Positions 21,560 through 33,258 of a stretch of DNA of 64,000 nt are shown one piece after another. Numbering within the stretch: the stretch's first letter is position 1; each line of letters begins with the position of its first letter. Under the pieces are notes generated by a model that had not been told where the DNA came from, did no database searches, and was given only the letters and a program-made list of their open reading frames with translations. This stretch comes from Ciona savignyi (lineage: Eukaryota; Chordata; Ascidiacea; Phlebobranchia; Cionidae), in NCBI GenBank assembly GCA_000149265.1, contig CH003110.1, forward strand, positions 432,502-496,501, written 5' to 3'. The position numbers were made by a program, and so were the translations under genes.

Positions 21560-24500
21560 TTAGACCAATAACAATCGGCCAGGTCCACTAATTAACCCCT
21601 GTTCGGTAACTTTGATCAATTGTTGCCACTTGTTCTTTGCTGGGGTGAACATTGCAATGCGGCCTGGGCTTAAACTGTAAAAATGCACTGTAATTAGAAA
21701 TGCTCTAACACTACTTAATGCTTACCTCCCGTATACTGCAATGTTTTTGTTTAGAAGGCAAGCGGAAGTTTCACCGAGTGGATACGGGACATCGGTAGTC
21801 AGCTTTGTCCAAACTCCCGTCGCTATGTTCATCGACTCAGCAGATGATAGTGGGGTGTTTCCGATGCCTAATCCACCTGGGTGATGGCTTAGTTAAACAT
21901 TGCACTTTTAAGCAAACCTAAAGCTTACCGAAAGCAAATATTGTTTCATTCAAACAAACAGCTCCGCATAAAGCTCTGGCTTCGTTCATGTCGTTACCGG
22001 CTGTCCATTGATTGTTTGAAGCATTGTACAGGTCAACCACAACACAGGCTAATTTTCGTTGGATAAAACAACAAAATAACAAAAATACTCCCACATATAC
22101 TTTACAAACTAAATAACATTTTGACAGTTCTCTATTTGAATCCAACATCAGGCTACCTTTATTATTAATAAGTAGCCTATCCGCATTGGATAATCCATCA
22201 ATCGACTGTGCCGTGCATATTATCACAAACATATACTAGAGTGATACAAACTAACACCATTTTTACACATTTCATTGATTACTATATGTTTTTGAAAGCA
22301 AAGAATTAGGTTTCAACTTCCCAGGTTTTTCTTTTACATGGTTATTATTCTACATTTATTTTTCAACGATTAAAGATATCGATTTCTGCCACTAAAACAA
22401 AACTAATTCATATTCTTAATAGTAATATCCAATTCATATTTCAGCATATTGCTTATTAAAGCTGCTTGTACTTACATAGGCTAGTCATTATTATTTTGCA
22501 TTACTTTCTGTTAGGTTCGTGGTACTGTATTAGAGCATGGTTATATCGGTGGGGCAATTACAAAGCCAACATAGTTAAAAAATGTGCTGCTTGAAGCGGC
22601 TTTAACCGCATTAAAACATATAACGCTACATAATAATTTAACCACTCTACGAAGTTTTGTAAGTTCTGAGGACCTGAAAGTTTTAAACCAATCAGACAAC
22701 CTATAAAGCATAAAACACAATAAAAGATAATTAATTTGCAAATTAAACTAAACTAATTTAATGAGAATTCTAATATCAATAATTAAAATCTTGAAACCAA
22801 CCTTCTGTCCTATTTTCACGCTGTCCAGCCAGTTGCAGATACCCACCCAAGAGATAAGATGTATCTAGATACAATAAAGTCTCCTTATAGATTAGGATAG
22901 CTTACTAAACTTTACCTTCAACCCCAACAGTTGTTGCGCTTGTTCGAAAAATGCTTGTGCTGTTCTGACCAACACATTTCCAACTGTTGTTGAGTATATT
23001 GTACATGTATGTGCAGATTGAAAATTGCTCGGAGCTTCTAGTAATCCCAGTTGTCTTTTTTCGGTGTTGTCCAAAGTTGTTATTTAATTGGGAAAGTAGG
23101 CCAAACACAAAGATCTTTCCTGTGGTAAGAGTAATAAATAATAGACAAAATATAAGCCTTAACACCTACCCTGTATAAAAGCAGCAAAACAATTATACAG
23201 ACATTGTGGAATTGGTTGTAGTGTATGCCACACTGTTCCATCAAAACATTGCACACGAGTGTTTGAATGGGCTTGTCCACCAAACGAAAAACCTATTTGG
23301 GGAATGTGTGGTACCTCAAAACAATAAACCTTTCCATCGTGAGCTACGATAGTCGCACCTGGTTGGGTAACCCCTGTTACCTGCCAATTAGTAAATTGTC
23401 ATTTTCTGTAGACATTCGGCCAATCTTGGTTTCAAATGACTCTTTTAGGGTTCATATTATATGTAGCAAATATCCGAAACTAGTCTGGTCATGTTGACGA
23501 CCCAACCAATTGAAAACCTAGCCCGTTAAAAAATTGTAATAAAAATTCAAAAAGCATATTTTGTTTTAATAATTATTTATTATCCCTGGAACTTCAATAG
23601 AAATACAGCGCATGTGTAAATGCCAAAATCTCTTGCTAAATCCATATTTAAATAAAATACTATCTGGTCGGCCTTTCTTGGAAGATTACACTTAAATTGT
23701 AAAAGGCAACATTTATTCCACGTGTCTTGTAGCAAAAACACAACAAAAACTACTGCATTTGTATAAAAACCGCACTAAACGGTAAGAACAGCATAAGTTG
23801 TAATGGAAGCAGGAATTTGTGGATCTGTTTGTTTAATAGATTTGTCAATGATCTGTCTGGTACGTCCAAAAAGACTAGAGAATAAGAAAACGTAAAAAAA
23901 CAGTACCTTCAGCTTTGTCCACAAGTTTTCTTTCAAGTTAAAACTAACAACATTCCTCCGGTCAAGCGGCACAAACATGATATCTGCAAAAAAATGAAAA
24001 ACATAACTCACAATGTTAAATACTGATAGAGAATGTGTGGCAGTGTTTTCTTACTGACTGTGTGTCATTAAAATAAAGGCAAAGTTGTTGTGATTAATTA
24101 TTGGTGTAACTAAAATCGGCTGCCAAATTATAACTGTTCGTTAATTAACAAACAAATTTAAGCAAACTTTTTTAATTTAAAATCATTTTAAGTTAAGTAT
24201 CAATTTGTGATGGCTATGAATATATTATTGTGTTGACAGATTTCTGTAATCGCCCAAGAAAATATTTAAACAAACATCTTTGTTCATTTTTGGTATACCC
24301 AAACTATTTTTGTTGATACTGCTTTTTTTGGTAACTAATGTTTAAAAGTTCCTTTTTTGTGTGGTCAGTGTGTATTGGAGAGATAGGGAGAATCGAATGC
24401 CTTCTTTAGGCTGTATGTTATTCCATAGGTTTTTTATAGTATTAACAAAGATTTGGTATAATGTAAATACTCACTAAGTGTTCCAATTAATGACGGTAGA

Positions 24501-27500
24501 CACCGATCAAACATCCCTTGGTTTAGTTTATATATATAACCCCGTTAAAAAAACACTAAACGCTTACTGTGCTGTTCTCCAAATCGTCGCTTCTCTTTTT
24601 CGTACATGTCGGGTTTGACGTGGAAATAAAAAGCATCTTCAACCAAATCCCTGCAATCCAGTGAAGCTCGGACTAAGCTCTGTTAGGAGGGTGTTATGTG
24701 CATTGTACAGGTGTAGTGTGAAATTAACAATTCGTTATCACAATGGTAAGTGTGCGTCACAATACTTCAATATAATAATGTAATGTGAGCGTAACCGTAC
24801 TTTATTACCACATTGGTGTGTGTTTGTAATGATACTTTACTATAATAATCTCGATCACGTAATTTTGGCTACTTTACGACCTCTTTCCTGATGATCTTTG
24901 ACAGATAATCTACTGCAACAAGTTGTAAACGAAGATGTTGAAACAATGTTGGAAAATGTTCCTTCCTTGTATCAAAGTCATGTTTCACCCACCGAATCAG
25001 GGCTTCGTAGAGAACCTCTTCTGACGAAACCTGAGTCAAATATTCATATTATTTCATTTTTTACCGGGTCAAGTTTTGAAACCACTGGACTTAATAGGCT
25101 CGTCATCAAGACCATTTTTGTATGAAATCGGTATATGTAACCGGATGCGTTCCCATTTGTCCATACGACCGTGCATACCAGTTAAGTTATTTTACCGAGT
25201 TTTCGAAATCATGATAGGCTTGTTGATAAAACCGTTTTATTTCATATAATGTGATATATGTATGCATCGATCGCGTTATAACCATTCGGTCAAATAACCT
25301 TATTAAGTAGTTGTCGCGCTTTACCGCACACTCTTCTTCAGGGCTCTATATCGCTTGGTCTTAATTAAATTTTGTTTGCACGTTACTGTTCTTCGCCTAG
25401 GTTTGTCGGCCTCGTCCGCTATAGTTATTAAATTATATTCTTTTCTTTTTTTAATGACGTGTTTTAACGACTGTTCGTTTTGCCGTCCTTTCCCGTTCCT
25501 CTGTTGAAATTTATATTCGTTTGTCATTTTTAAAAACTAGGGCAAAAAATGAATAAACTAAACTAAACTCCAACTAGAAACTCTAATCCGATACGACGAT
25601 TTTTTTTTATAGTTATCGATTATTTATGAGTTCCCTTTGGGATTAATTTTACTCCGTTTTTTTTTGTATACCGCTGGTGAATAATTTTTTATAATTATTT
25701 ATGAGTTCCCTTTGGGATTAATTTTATTCCGTTTTTCTGTATAACGCTGGTGACCGGCAAGCCTGGTCGCTGCGTCATTGGGTAGAAAGTATTATTAAAT
25801 CAGGGTGAAACTTAAATAAACTGAGTAAAGGACAACAAACGCAAAATCCTGCAACAATATAAAAACAATTCTTTTTTCTTCTATTGTTGTTTAGAATACA
25901 GAAGTAGTTGTTCATACGTAGTTAGTGTCTAGTATTAGTATTTTTTAATCTTTATTAGAAGAATTTGCAAAGGTATAGTTAGTTGAAGAATTTGCTAAAA
26001 TCGGTTTAATTTTATCATGGCAATTTATGCAGAAAAAACTACTCTTGGCTATTTAATGAAGTTTTGAAACTATGATAGTATTGTCATTAAAACCGTTTTT
26101 ATTATTTTTGTTTGTATATAATTTGGTTTTGTATAACGGTGGCGTTAACGGTTCGTCCACAAAACTGTCTTTCTTGTTTAAGCTTGGCATCATACTTGTG
26201 TCAAAGCTACTGGATTATTCTATATGAATATATTTAAGGAGATAAAGATAATTACCGATATATCATCAGATGAAAGAAGAGAACCCAATTCATCAGCTTT
26301 AATGTCATAAAACTTTGTTTGGATGGAGATTTCATCGAAGTTTTCCAAGATATATTGGTTGCATTTCACCACTAATTCCTCAAGGGAATATAACTTCCCA
26401 AGTTGTCGGAAATGCAGACAATTTGAGACGCTGATTTCCTCCAAAAGATACTCGATAGTTAGTCCAATCAAATCTAAATAGTAAAATCGCGAAAATATGA
26501 AACATTTCAATTATTACAATTTTATTTAAAACAATACAGGTGTTAACGGACCAAGTACACCATAATGCATAGACGTGAAGTATAGTATATATCATTGGAG
26601 TTGTAGGATAGTCGTTTCGGTCAGTATAATTAGGTGGTTACAAAACCATAGCCGTCACTGTTGAAAAGATGGATTTTTGAAATCGACCAAGTGTAAAGTA
26701 ATTTAAAAATATGTCCTGCCAACAGTGACGGCTATCGTTTATCATTGCATTTGTTGGTTGTTATCTAATATTTACCAACTATTAGCTTATTATTTCTATT
26801 TTTATCATCGCCAGTAGGTAAACAAACATTTATGATACAATCAGATACAAAGCATAGCCGTTTTAGTCGCAATCATTTCTATATTAGAAAGGGAAGTATT
26901 ACCTTGTATTTGCATCAAGGAAGCAGCGTGTAGCACTTCTTCCACATTGTCAATGGATAGCGAAACATGGTTGGTGTAAATAAAATCAGTGACATCTTGC
27001 ATCGCTTGCTTGCTTACACTCTTAATCTCAATCACCGCTTTGAACTCCTCAGACATCTAAACACATTTCAATTGCAGTAATTATTATTTGTGTATATTCT
27101 TATTATCCTATCCTAAAAAATTACAAAAAATGTTTAGGTAATTTGACGTTCGCTGGGTAGCTTGACCGTTTTTCTGGAATATAGATGGGAATCTTAAAGC
27201 TTATATAACAAAAACTGAATGTGTCTGTTGTGAATTAAACCATAATTAATTGTTTTAAAATAAGCTAAGAATGTAATCATTTGTACCTGGCTTTGAAACA
27301 TGGTATCGAAATAAGTACTACTAGCAGCCAGGATACTTCGATGGACAATAAATTGTTTATCTTCTGCCATCAGTGTGATATCACAATACTTTGTATTCGT
27401 ACGTCGCTGCCTGTAAATAAGGCTAATAGTATAATACAGTGTTTCTCAAATGGTGCGCCATATGGGTTAGCCAGGTGCGCCACACTTGCATTTACGACAC

Positions 27501-29839
27501 AGTGTGCATAGATCATAAATTACTAAATGGTTAGTGTCTATTTCGTTTTTTTTTCATTGAAACATTAGTTCTACATTAACTTTCAAAAAGCAAGAGCGCT
27601 CAAGAAACAGTATTTTTGTTATGTGAAAAATTCGGTGATGGAATTATTTAAATTAAACTTTGAATTTTCCATATTTTTCCTAAATTATTTAAGCATTTAG
27701 CATAATATTTTGACTCCCCGTGCAAAGTGCGCCCGTTCGTTATTTAATTGGTCTCGGGTGCGCCACGAGGTCAAAAAGATCGAGAACCACTGGTATAATA
27801 GATAATCAAATCATTTATTGTAAAACTACATTTGTCCGGCCCGATGGTCTAGCGCAGGGGTGGGCAACCTTTCTCGGCCTGGGTGCCAAAATCGGCTAAA
27901 ATTAATGGAAAAATCTTTCCGCGTGCCAACTAACAATTCGTGAGAACATATTTCTGTTTTTGAATGAAATGTGATGGGTCCTAAACCAAATGCTGGCTAT
28001 TCAGTGTGGTGTGTGCTTAGTCTATGCACTGCACACACTATTTATTCTATGAAACTGCACACACTATTTGCGTGAAAACTAACTCTAAGCCTAAAACCCA
28101 ACCCTAACGCTAATCTCTACCTGAACACCAATCCTAACCCAATCAGTCAACCATGGGGTTATTGTGCTTTGGTATTGATATAATACCGGTATTAAATTTG
28201 CGGTAGCCTACCTCTAAATACTACAGGATCGCTTGGATTGCATGAATCGCTTACTATACTTCGTAATTACAAAGCTATTATATTAATGTTAGGGTTGGGG
28301 TTAAAGTTAGTTCTGGGGTTGAGATTAGTGTTAGGGACAGGGTGAGAATTACTTTCCATAGCAATCTAAGTGCCTGGATATTGATCAAGGAGATGCGGTT
28401 TTAAAATCATCTTTGCCGATATACAGTTTGAAAAGAAGAGAATCGGCCTAAAAAAAGAAAAAAAGATTGAAAAAAATTACCCTAGAGTTCCGACAAGCGA
28501 CTTAGTGACGTCACAAATGTCGATCAGCTGTAGCCTCAGTTTGATGTACATTAAGTGCTTACCGTTTACTCCTACTATAATAGGAGTTGTACTATTTCGT
28601 ACTATAGTAGGAGTTCTGTACTTTTGAATTGCACTAATGTGACATCAAATAGCTTCTGGTGATGTCATAAAAGCCTATAGCCTGTAAGCTTTCATGACAA
28701 ATTGTTTGTTAGTTGATTGGAAAAGAAGTTGCGTAAAAACTTAATTTTACACAGTTTTTTTTCAGAAGCGTCGTTTAAATTTTTTGGAAGGTGCTTAGCG
28801 GTCCCAGAAAATTGTCTCGCGGTCCCCAGTTTGAGAACCGCTGTTTTACAGTAATGACTTTTAGTTTTTATCTTTACTGCAAAATAAGCAAGCGCTGTAC
28901 TATTACTGATAGAGCAAACCTTAGGCAGGTGAAAAAGTGTGTTCAACGATGAATATTTACTCTCATTAACGCAATTTGATAAACTTAACGATGAGCTTAT
29001 GTGAAATAAGTTACCGATCTTTTTTTACTTGCCGAAATATGCATTTATGACCTTTACCGATACCGAATGACCTTACCGGTACATCGTACATCATGTTTGG
29101 TCTTATAAAACTTTGTATCTCAAATTGCTAACAAAAGTAAATTAGGACGCTAAGGGTAACTGATATTAACTACAAATTTCTATCACGTCCGATTCGTCTG
29201 TGCCCTGTGGCAGCAGGTTGCGAAATTTGCAAGCGGATTGTTGTACTCTTTGGTGTTTGTTGAGTAACAATAATAACACGGTAATAAATAATCAAATCTT
29301 CACAACTTACCGTAATAAACATTTTATGCACGTGGCCAAAGCTCAAATAATACAACAACTTTCAAGTTATTATCTTTAAAAGAAAAGAATCAATCTAATT
29401 TCCTTGAACCAGCGTGCCAGAAATACGAGCTCGCGTGCCAAGTTGGGCACGCGTGCCAGGGGTTGCCCATGCCTGGTCTAGCGGTTAAGTGCGTCGCCTT
29501 TCAATCGAAAGGTTGCAGGTGCGAAACTGGTCGCTAGCTAGTCGGTTGTGTCCTTGGGCAAGGCACTTTACGGACATTGCCTGAACCCAGCGGATTAATG
29601 GGTTCTACCAAATTGAAGGAACATGTCTATCACATACAACACACTGCAATAGCTCCGGTAACCCGACGATGGGCGCGAGGTGATCTGACGATTGCCCGTG
29701 TGATAACCCCTGGGGTTTTCCCATTCACGGGGATAAACATGAATATCCTATCCTATCCTATCCTACTTAGGTTCACTAACCTGTTTAAAGCCGCCATAAT
29801 CTCTTCATTGTGGCTTTCTGCGCTTAATTGTTTCGCCAT
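21560..29839 (-). CDS. BTB-BACK-kelch protein, paralogue A
   Basis: Thirteen exons: 29839-29781, 27410-27287, 27056-26903, 26473-26256, 25030-24878, 24679-24568, 23983-23907, 23380-23170, 23119-22916, 22864-22802, 22048-21929, 21876-21726, 21674-21560. Phases agree throughout; 1,761 bases, 586 residues, no lesions. BTB domain at about 20-112 (CDITLMAEDKQFIVHRSILA, then the IYTNHVSLSIDNVEEVLHAA helix), BACK at about 130-270 (SSEEVLYEALIRWVKHD), and kelch blades from about 300 to the end (LLGGY, FAFGG). Family knowledge: BTB-BACK-kelch proteins are usually substrate adaptors for CUL3 ubiquitin ligases. The blades are divergent from textbook kelch repeats. The first intron is 2.37 kb here but 51 bases in paralogue B, because mobile elements filled it. 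The orthologous KLHL gene cannot be named from sequence alone. Confidence 0.88.
25610..25755. repeat. Tandem duplication of about 75 bp
   Basis: Two copies of a unit carrying ATTTATGAGTTCCCTTTGGG and GTATAACGCTGGTGA, in the intron between the two BACK exons of kelch A. Confidence 0.6.
26648..26735. repeat. Palindromic element in kelch A intron 3
   Basis: ATAGCCGTCACTGTTG is mirrored by CAACAGTGACGGCTAT 56 bases later. The same element occupies the matching intron of paralogue B (40243-40328). Confidence 0.65.
27437..27792. mobile_element. hAT-type MITE with perfect 8-bp target duplication
   Basis: Ends are CAGTGTTTCTCAAATGG and GATCGAGAACCACTG, with GTATAATA on each side (27429-27436 and 27793-27800). 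356 bp, no coding capacity. The TSD fits the nnnTAnnn pattern described for the Buster branch of hAT. Confidence 0.85.
27834..29765 (+). repeat. SINE copy in kelch A intron 1, split by a hAT element
   Basis: The first 21 bases of the head lie at 27834-27854 and the rest at 29476-29765, ending in TATCCTATCCTATCCTA. The hAT element at 27855-29475 interrupts it in the A box. Confidence 0.85.
27855..29475. mobile_element. hAT-type element inserted in a SINE A-box
   Basis: Ends CAGGGGTGGGCAACC and GGTTGCCCATGCCTG (one-to-two mismatch inverted repeat); 8-bp duplications GTCTAGCG at 27847-27854 and 29476-29483 are identical. 1,621 bp. No transposase is open. A foreign right end of another hAT-like element (CAGTTTGAGAACCGCTG, ending at about 28842) and CTAACCC/GGGTTAG-type blocks at 28090-28340 suggest nested insertions inside it. 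Confidence 0.88.
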
Positions 29840-31998
29840 GTTTAAGTCATATACATGAAGATGTATACCTCTTAAAAACCGATTTGTTATAAACGCATTT
29901 CACAGAGACTTATCTTACCAGAATACACTGGACATAAATTAGTGTAGCTGGCTTTCGAGTATAGTCTAAACACTTGATAGCAAGCGGTGGTTATGGTTTT
30001 AAGGAGACCTTATGAATTCTAGTGAACACATAAAACAACATATCAAAATTGCACTAATTAAAGAATAATCGAAAGCATGAATTCGTAAATAAGACGCAAC
30101 AGCTGAAATAGCGTTACTTAATAAAGGTGATTATATAAATGCTTTACCTTACACATTTCACAAACCATAGCACCGGAGCCATGAGATTATAAATTAATTC
30201 AAAGACAAACATACTGCTGCAGTGTTTGTATAGGCTGCAAACGTCTGCTCAGAACAAGTTCGACCCTCGATTTTGTGGTAGGACAAACTATTGAAAGATG
30301 TTTGGTTGTAAATACAAATTCTGGTAAACACGATAATTGTCAGTAAAACAATAGATTAACGCGTATTTTATTGTTTTATCAATATAATGTTTTGCAAAAA
30401 ATATTTTACAGGGTAGTTTATTTGTACTAGGTTTTGTAAATGGCAATTGTACATCACAAATGCTAAATCATCACTACTCTGTACGGACAACAACATTTTA
30501 AAATGAACGTCCTGTCGCCATACAAATGTTTATAGTCACTGATGCCATCTAGTCGTAGAGAGTAACACATTTAGTTCTAGGGACTTAAAAAATAAACAAA
30601 TTTTTTCGCCACTAATTTTTTCTCTGCAAGTAAATTTCTACACGACTGAATCTGAAGCAAAATTATGTAATGCTTTCCTCCCATATATATAGCTGACAAA
30701 TATTAATCGGCTTTCTGCTTATAAATGTAAAATTTTCTGATGGTTGGTGGTTGCTGTCGTTAGGTTCAGCTTGATTGTTTGATCAAGTTCAACCTACGTT
30801 TATTAGAAATCATTAAGCTGGCTGCGCGCAAATATTGTTACTGAACAAATGTACACAATTTGCCATTTACAATATTGTATGACAAGAAAATTTAGGGGGA
30901 CGGCGTTAATTATGCTTATACATATGTTCTCTGTGATACCGTCGCGCCACGCTCACTAATGTAATGAAACCAAACAAACTTAAATGGAGCCAAGTGGTTT
31001 ATATTCATTGTATTGTAGAATATTCATGTGTATATAGGAAACAGTTAAAATGTGTTTTAAAAATAGTGGTGGTTGAGACGTAGTTAAACGCTGGTTGATG
31101 CTCTCTAGTTTTTATATCTTGAACCTTAAAAGGCCTCTAACCCCCAACTAAAGTGAGTAATAGTAGCCGTTCTTTTCCAACCATTTAAATTCGTTTAAGT
31201 CAAAATTATTTTAAAAAAACGGAATTTCTGTTAGATAGTATAAAATATCAAACAAGGTTGCAACGTGAGCATCATAAAAAATGTGTGAGCAGTAGCAATC
31301 CGACTTCTATGGTATGACCCAAATTCCAAACATTTATTTTAACGCTGTAAACTTATCCGACATTTCAGATTTCACCGAAGCTCTGTTTCTGTCATGAATT
31401 AACGATTTAGATCTAAACAACATGTACACAAAGTGTGGTAAAAAGCAGTGCTGAGTTTTCTTTCTAGCGCTTTAGTAACAATTTCCTGTTAAGAATTATG
31501 CTGCTTCTTAATTTGTAATTAGAACTACATTCTCAGTTTTGATGAGTTGAATATATTACAACGTACAACGTCGTGTTTTATTTAATGTTCCACACGATGA
31601 TATTGGTATGTTAGTGCGTCGCTTTTCATAAAAAGGGAACCATATTTCAAACCAATCGGTAACATCATAGGTGATCGACAGCGGTACCAAATTTATGTCA
31701 GTAATTATTGAAGGTTTGTTATTGATTAATATTCCTGCGATTAGCGGAATTCTTTCCTACTATCCCCTAAACTTCGGACTCTGAATTCAATATTCATTTT
31801 GATGTTTATATTTCGCATCAAAATTTATTTATTTTTAATTCTTTTAAACAACCTATAATGGCTTCGTCCTTTTTAGTACAGAATTGGTAGGTGTACCGGT
31901 CGCGTTAACCACTTGGCGTATTCCTCATCAAAGTTTTATCAAACAGGATAAAGTAAATATCTATAATATATATAAATTTATTTTTCAAGGTAATATAA
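29840..31998. other. Upstream region of kelch A; no gene seen
   Basis: To about 31305 it matches 41753-43165 upstream of kelch B in blocks such as AACGCAAC, GGCGACAGGACG and TTTTCTCTGCAAGT. This conservation is expected from duplication and may include promoter elements. From 31306 on nothing is recognised. A diverged GTGGTTGATGCTCTCTAG repeat lies near 31085. Confidence 0.5.
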
Positions 31999-32069
31999 TT
32001 TATATAAGTCTTTAATGCCGAAAATACGTCTTAATGTTTTAAATGGAAGGGAATACCTGTATGAGACAT

Positions 32070-32280
32070 CCAGGATATGATGGTATATTTATCTCTATGA
32101 ATGGGAAAACCAACACACGTACAATCGTCAAAGCACCTTATGCTCTCTGTCGAGTGGCCGGAGCAATTAGTTTTATACAATATCCGTTAAGTGCTTTAAG
32201 GACCCAACGGACTATATAGGGATGAGTTTCGAACCTCCAACCCTGAGGCTAATTCAATACCAACCAAGCTAATCTGTCAG
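32070..32280 (-). repeat. SINE copy, degenerate
   Basis: Reverse orientation, with tail, middle and head still in order; directly abuts a plus-strand copy. Confidence 0.55.
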
Positions 32281-32288
32281 AGTAAATT

Positions 32289-32586
32289 GGTCCGCCCGGT
32301 TGGTCTAGCGGTTAAGTGCGTCGCCTTTCAATCGAAAGGTTGCAGGTGCGACATTGATCGCTAGCTATAGTCGGTTGTGTCCTTAGGCAAGGCACTTAAC
32401 GGACATTGCCTGAACCCAGCAGATTAATGGGTTCCACCAAATTAAAGGAACGTGTCTACCATATACAACACACTGCAATAGCTCCGGTAATCCGACGATG
32501 GGCGCGAGGGAATCTGATGATTGCCTGTGTGTTAAACCCCTTGGTTTTCCCATTCACGGGAATAAAGATGAATATCCTATCCTATC
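32289..32586 (+). repeat. SINE copy
   Basis: Near full length, head GTCCGCCCGGTTGGTCTAGC, tail TATCCTATCCTATC. Confidence 0.85.
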
Positions 32587-33258
32587 TTGGTAGGCGATCA
32601 ATCAGGTATTCTCCCCTTTTCTTCAATGCATACTTACTTGACAAAAAGGGTCGTCAGTCAAAATTATGCCACAGAAAGTCTTATAATTTTTCACAATTTA
32701 AAATTGAAGCTTGGAACTGCAACCTAAACTCAGAACCTTTCAAACTTGTAGCTAAAAAAATTGAGCTGCTAAACAACCATACATCGGGAACGTTTTGCAA
32801 AAAAAAAGCTGTAGAAGATCCACAATCAACACATTTATTTTGCCAAGCATGGCTCTACTATTACTAACTTAACAGTTAAACAAGAATGCCGATGCCCAGA
32901 CTAGAACACAGTGCTTCCAATCAAAAAACATTGGGGAATTACCAGGATTGTTACTCAGCAAAACACCCATTTATACGACCAAGAGAGGACCATATGTCAT
33001 TTCCGGTCGCGCATAGAAATCTATTAATTGGTTATACGCCATCTATAGGGGTGTGACTAATGTATTTGATATATATTAGTTAAGCTGTAACAATTATAAT
33101 ACATTAACACAATAGAAGCCACATATGTTAACCGTTTAACAACAAAATTAATATGGGTAGTGGAGTTATATTAGGTTTGAAAAGTTATAATTTAGCGCTA
33201 CGTGATACAGTAATTAAAGTTTTGGATATGTTTAACCACATGTAATTCAGTATCGGAA

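Larger units (their letters stand above)
21350..31305. repeat. Duplicated block, copy 1 (contains kelch gene A)
   Basis: Homologous in order with about 31999-43165. Left flank matches AAGACTTTAATGCCAAAAATACG with ATAAGTCTTTAATGCCGAAAATACG near 32000; right flank matches the GTGAGTAATAGTAGCCGTT block at 31152 with the same block at 43006. Confidence 0.75.

Noticed and set aside
28692-28946. Minus-strand frame in the 1.6-kb hAT element as a transposase
   Set aside because: No hAT dimerisation or catalytic motifs; composition and position suggest chance.
29577-29858. Open frames starting [15 protein letters not shown], seen at many places (e.g. 5040, 9632, 29577, 32406, 34203, 40899)
   Set aside because: They are all the same frame of the SINE core, not genes.
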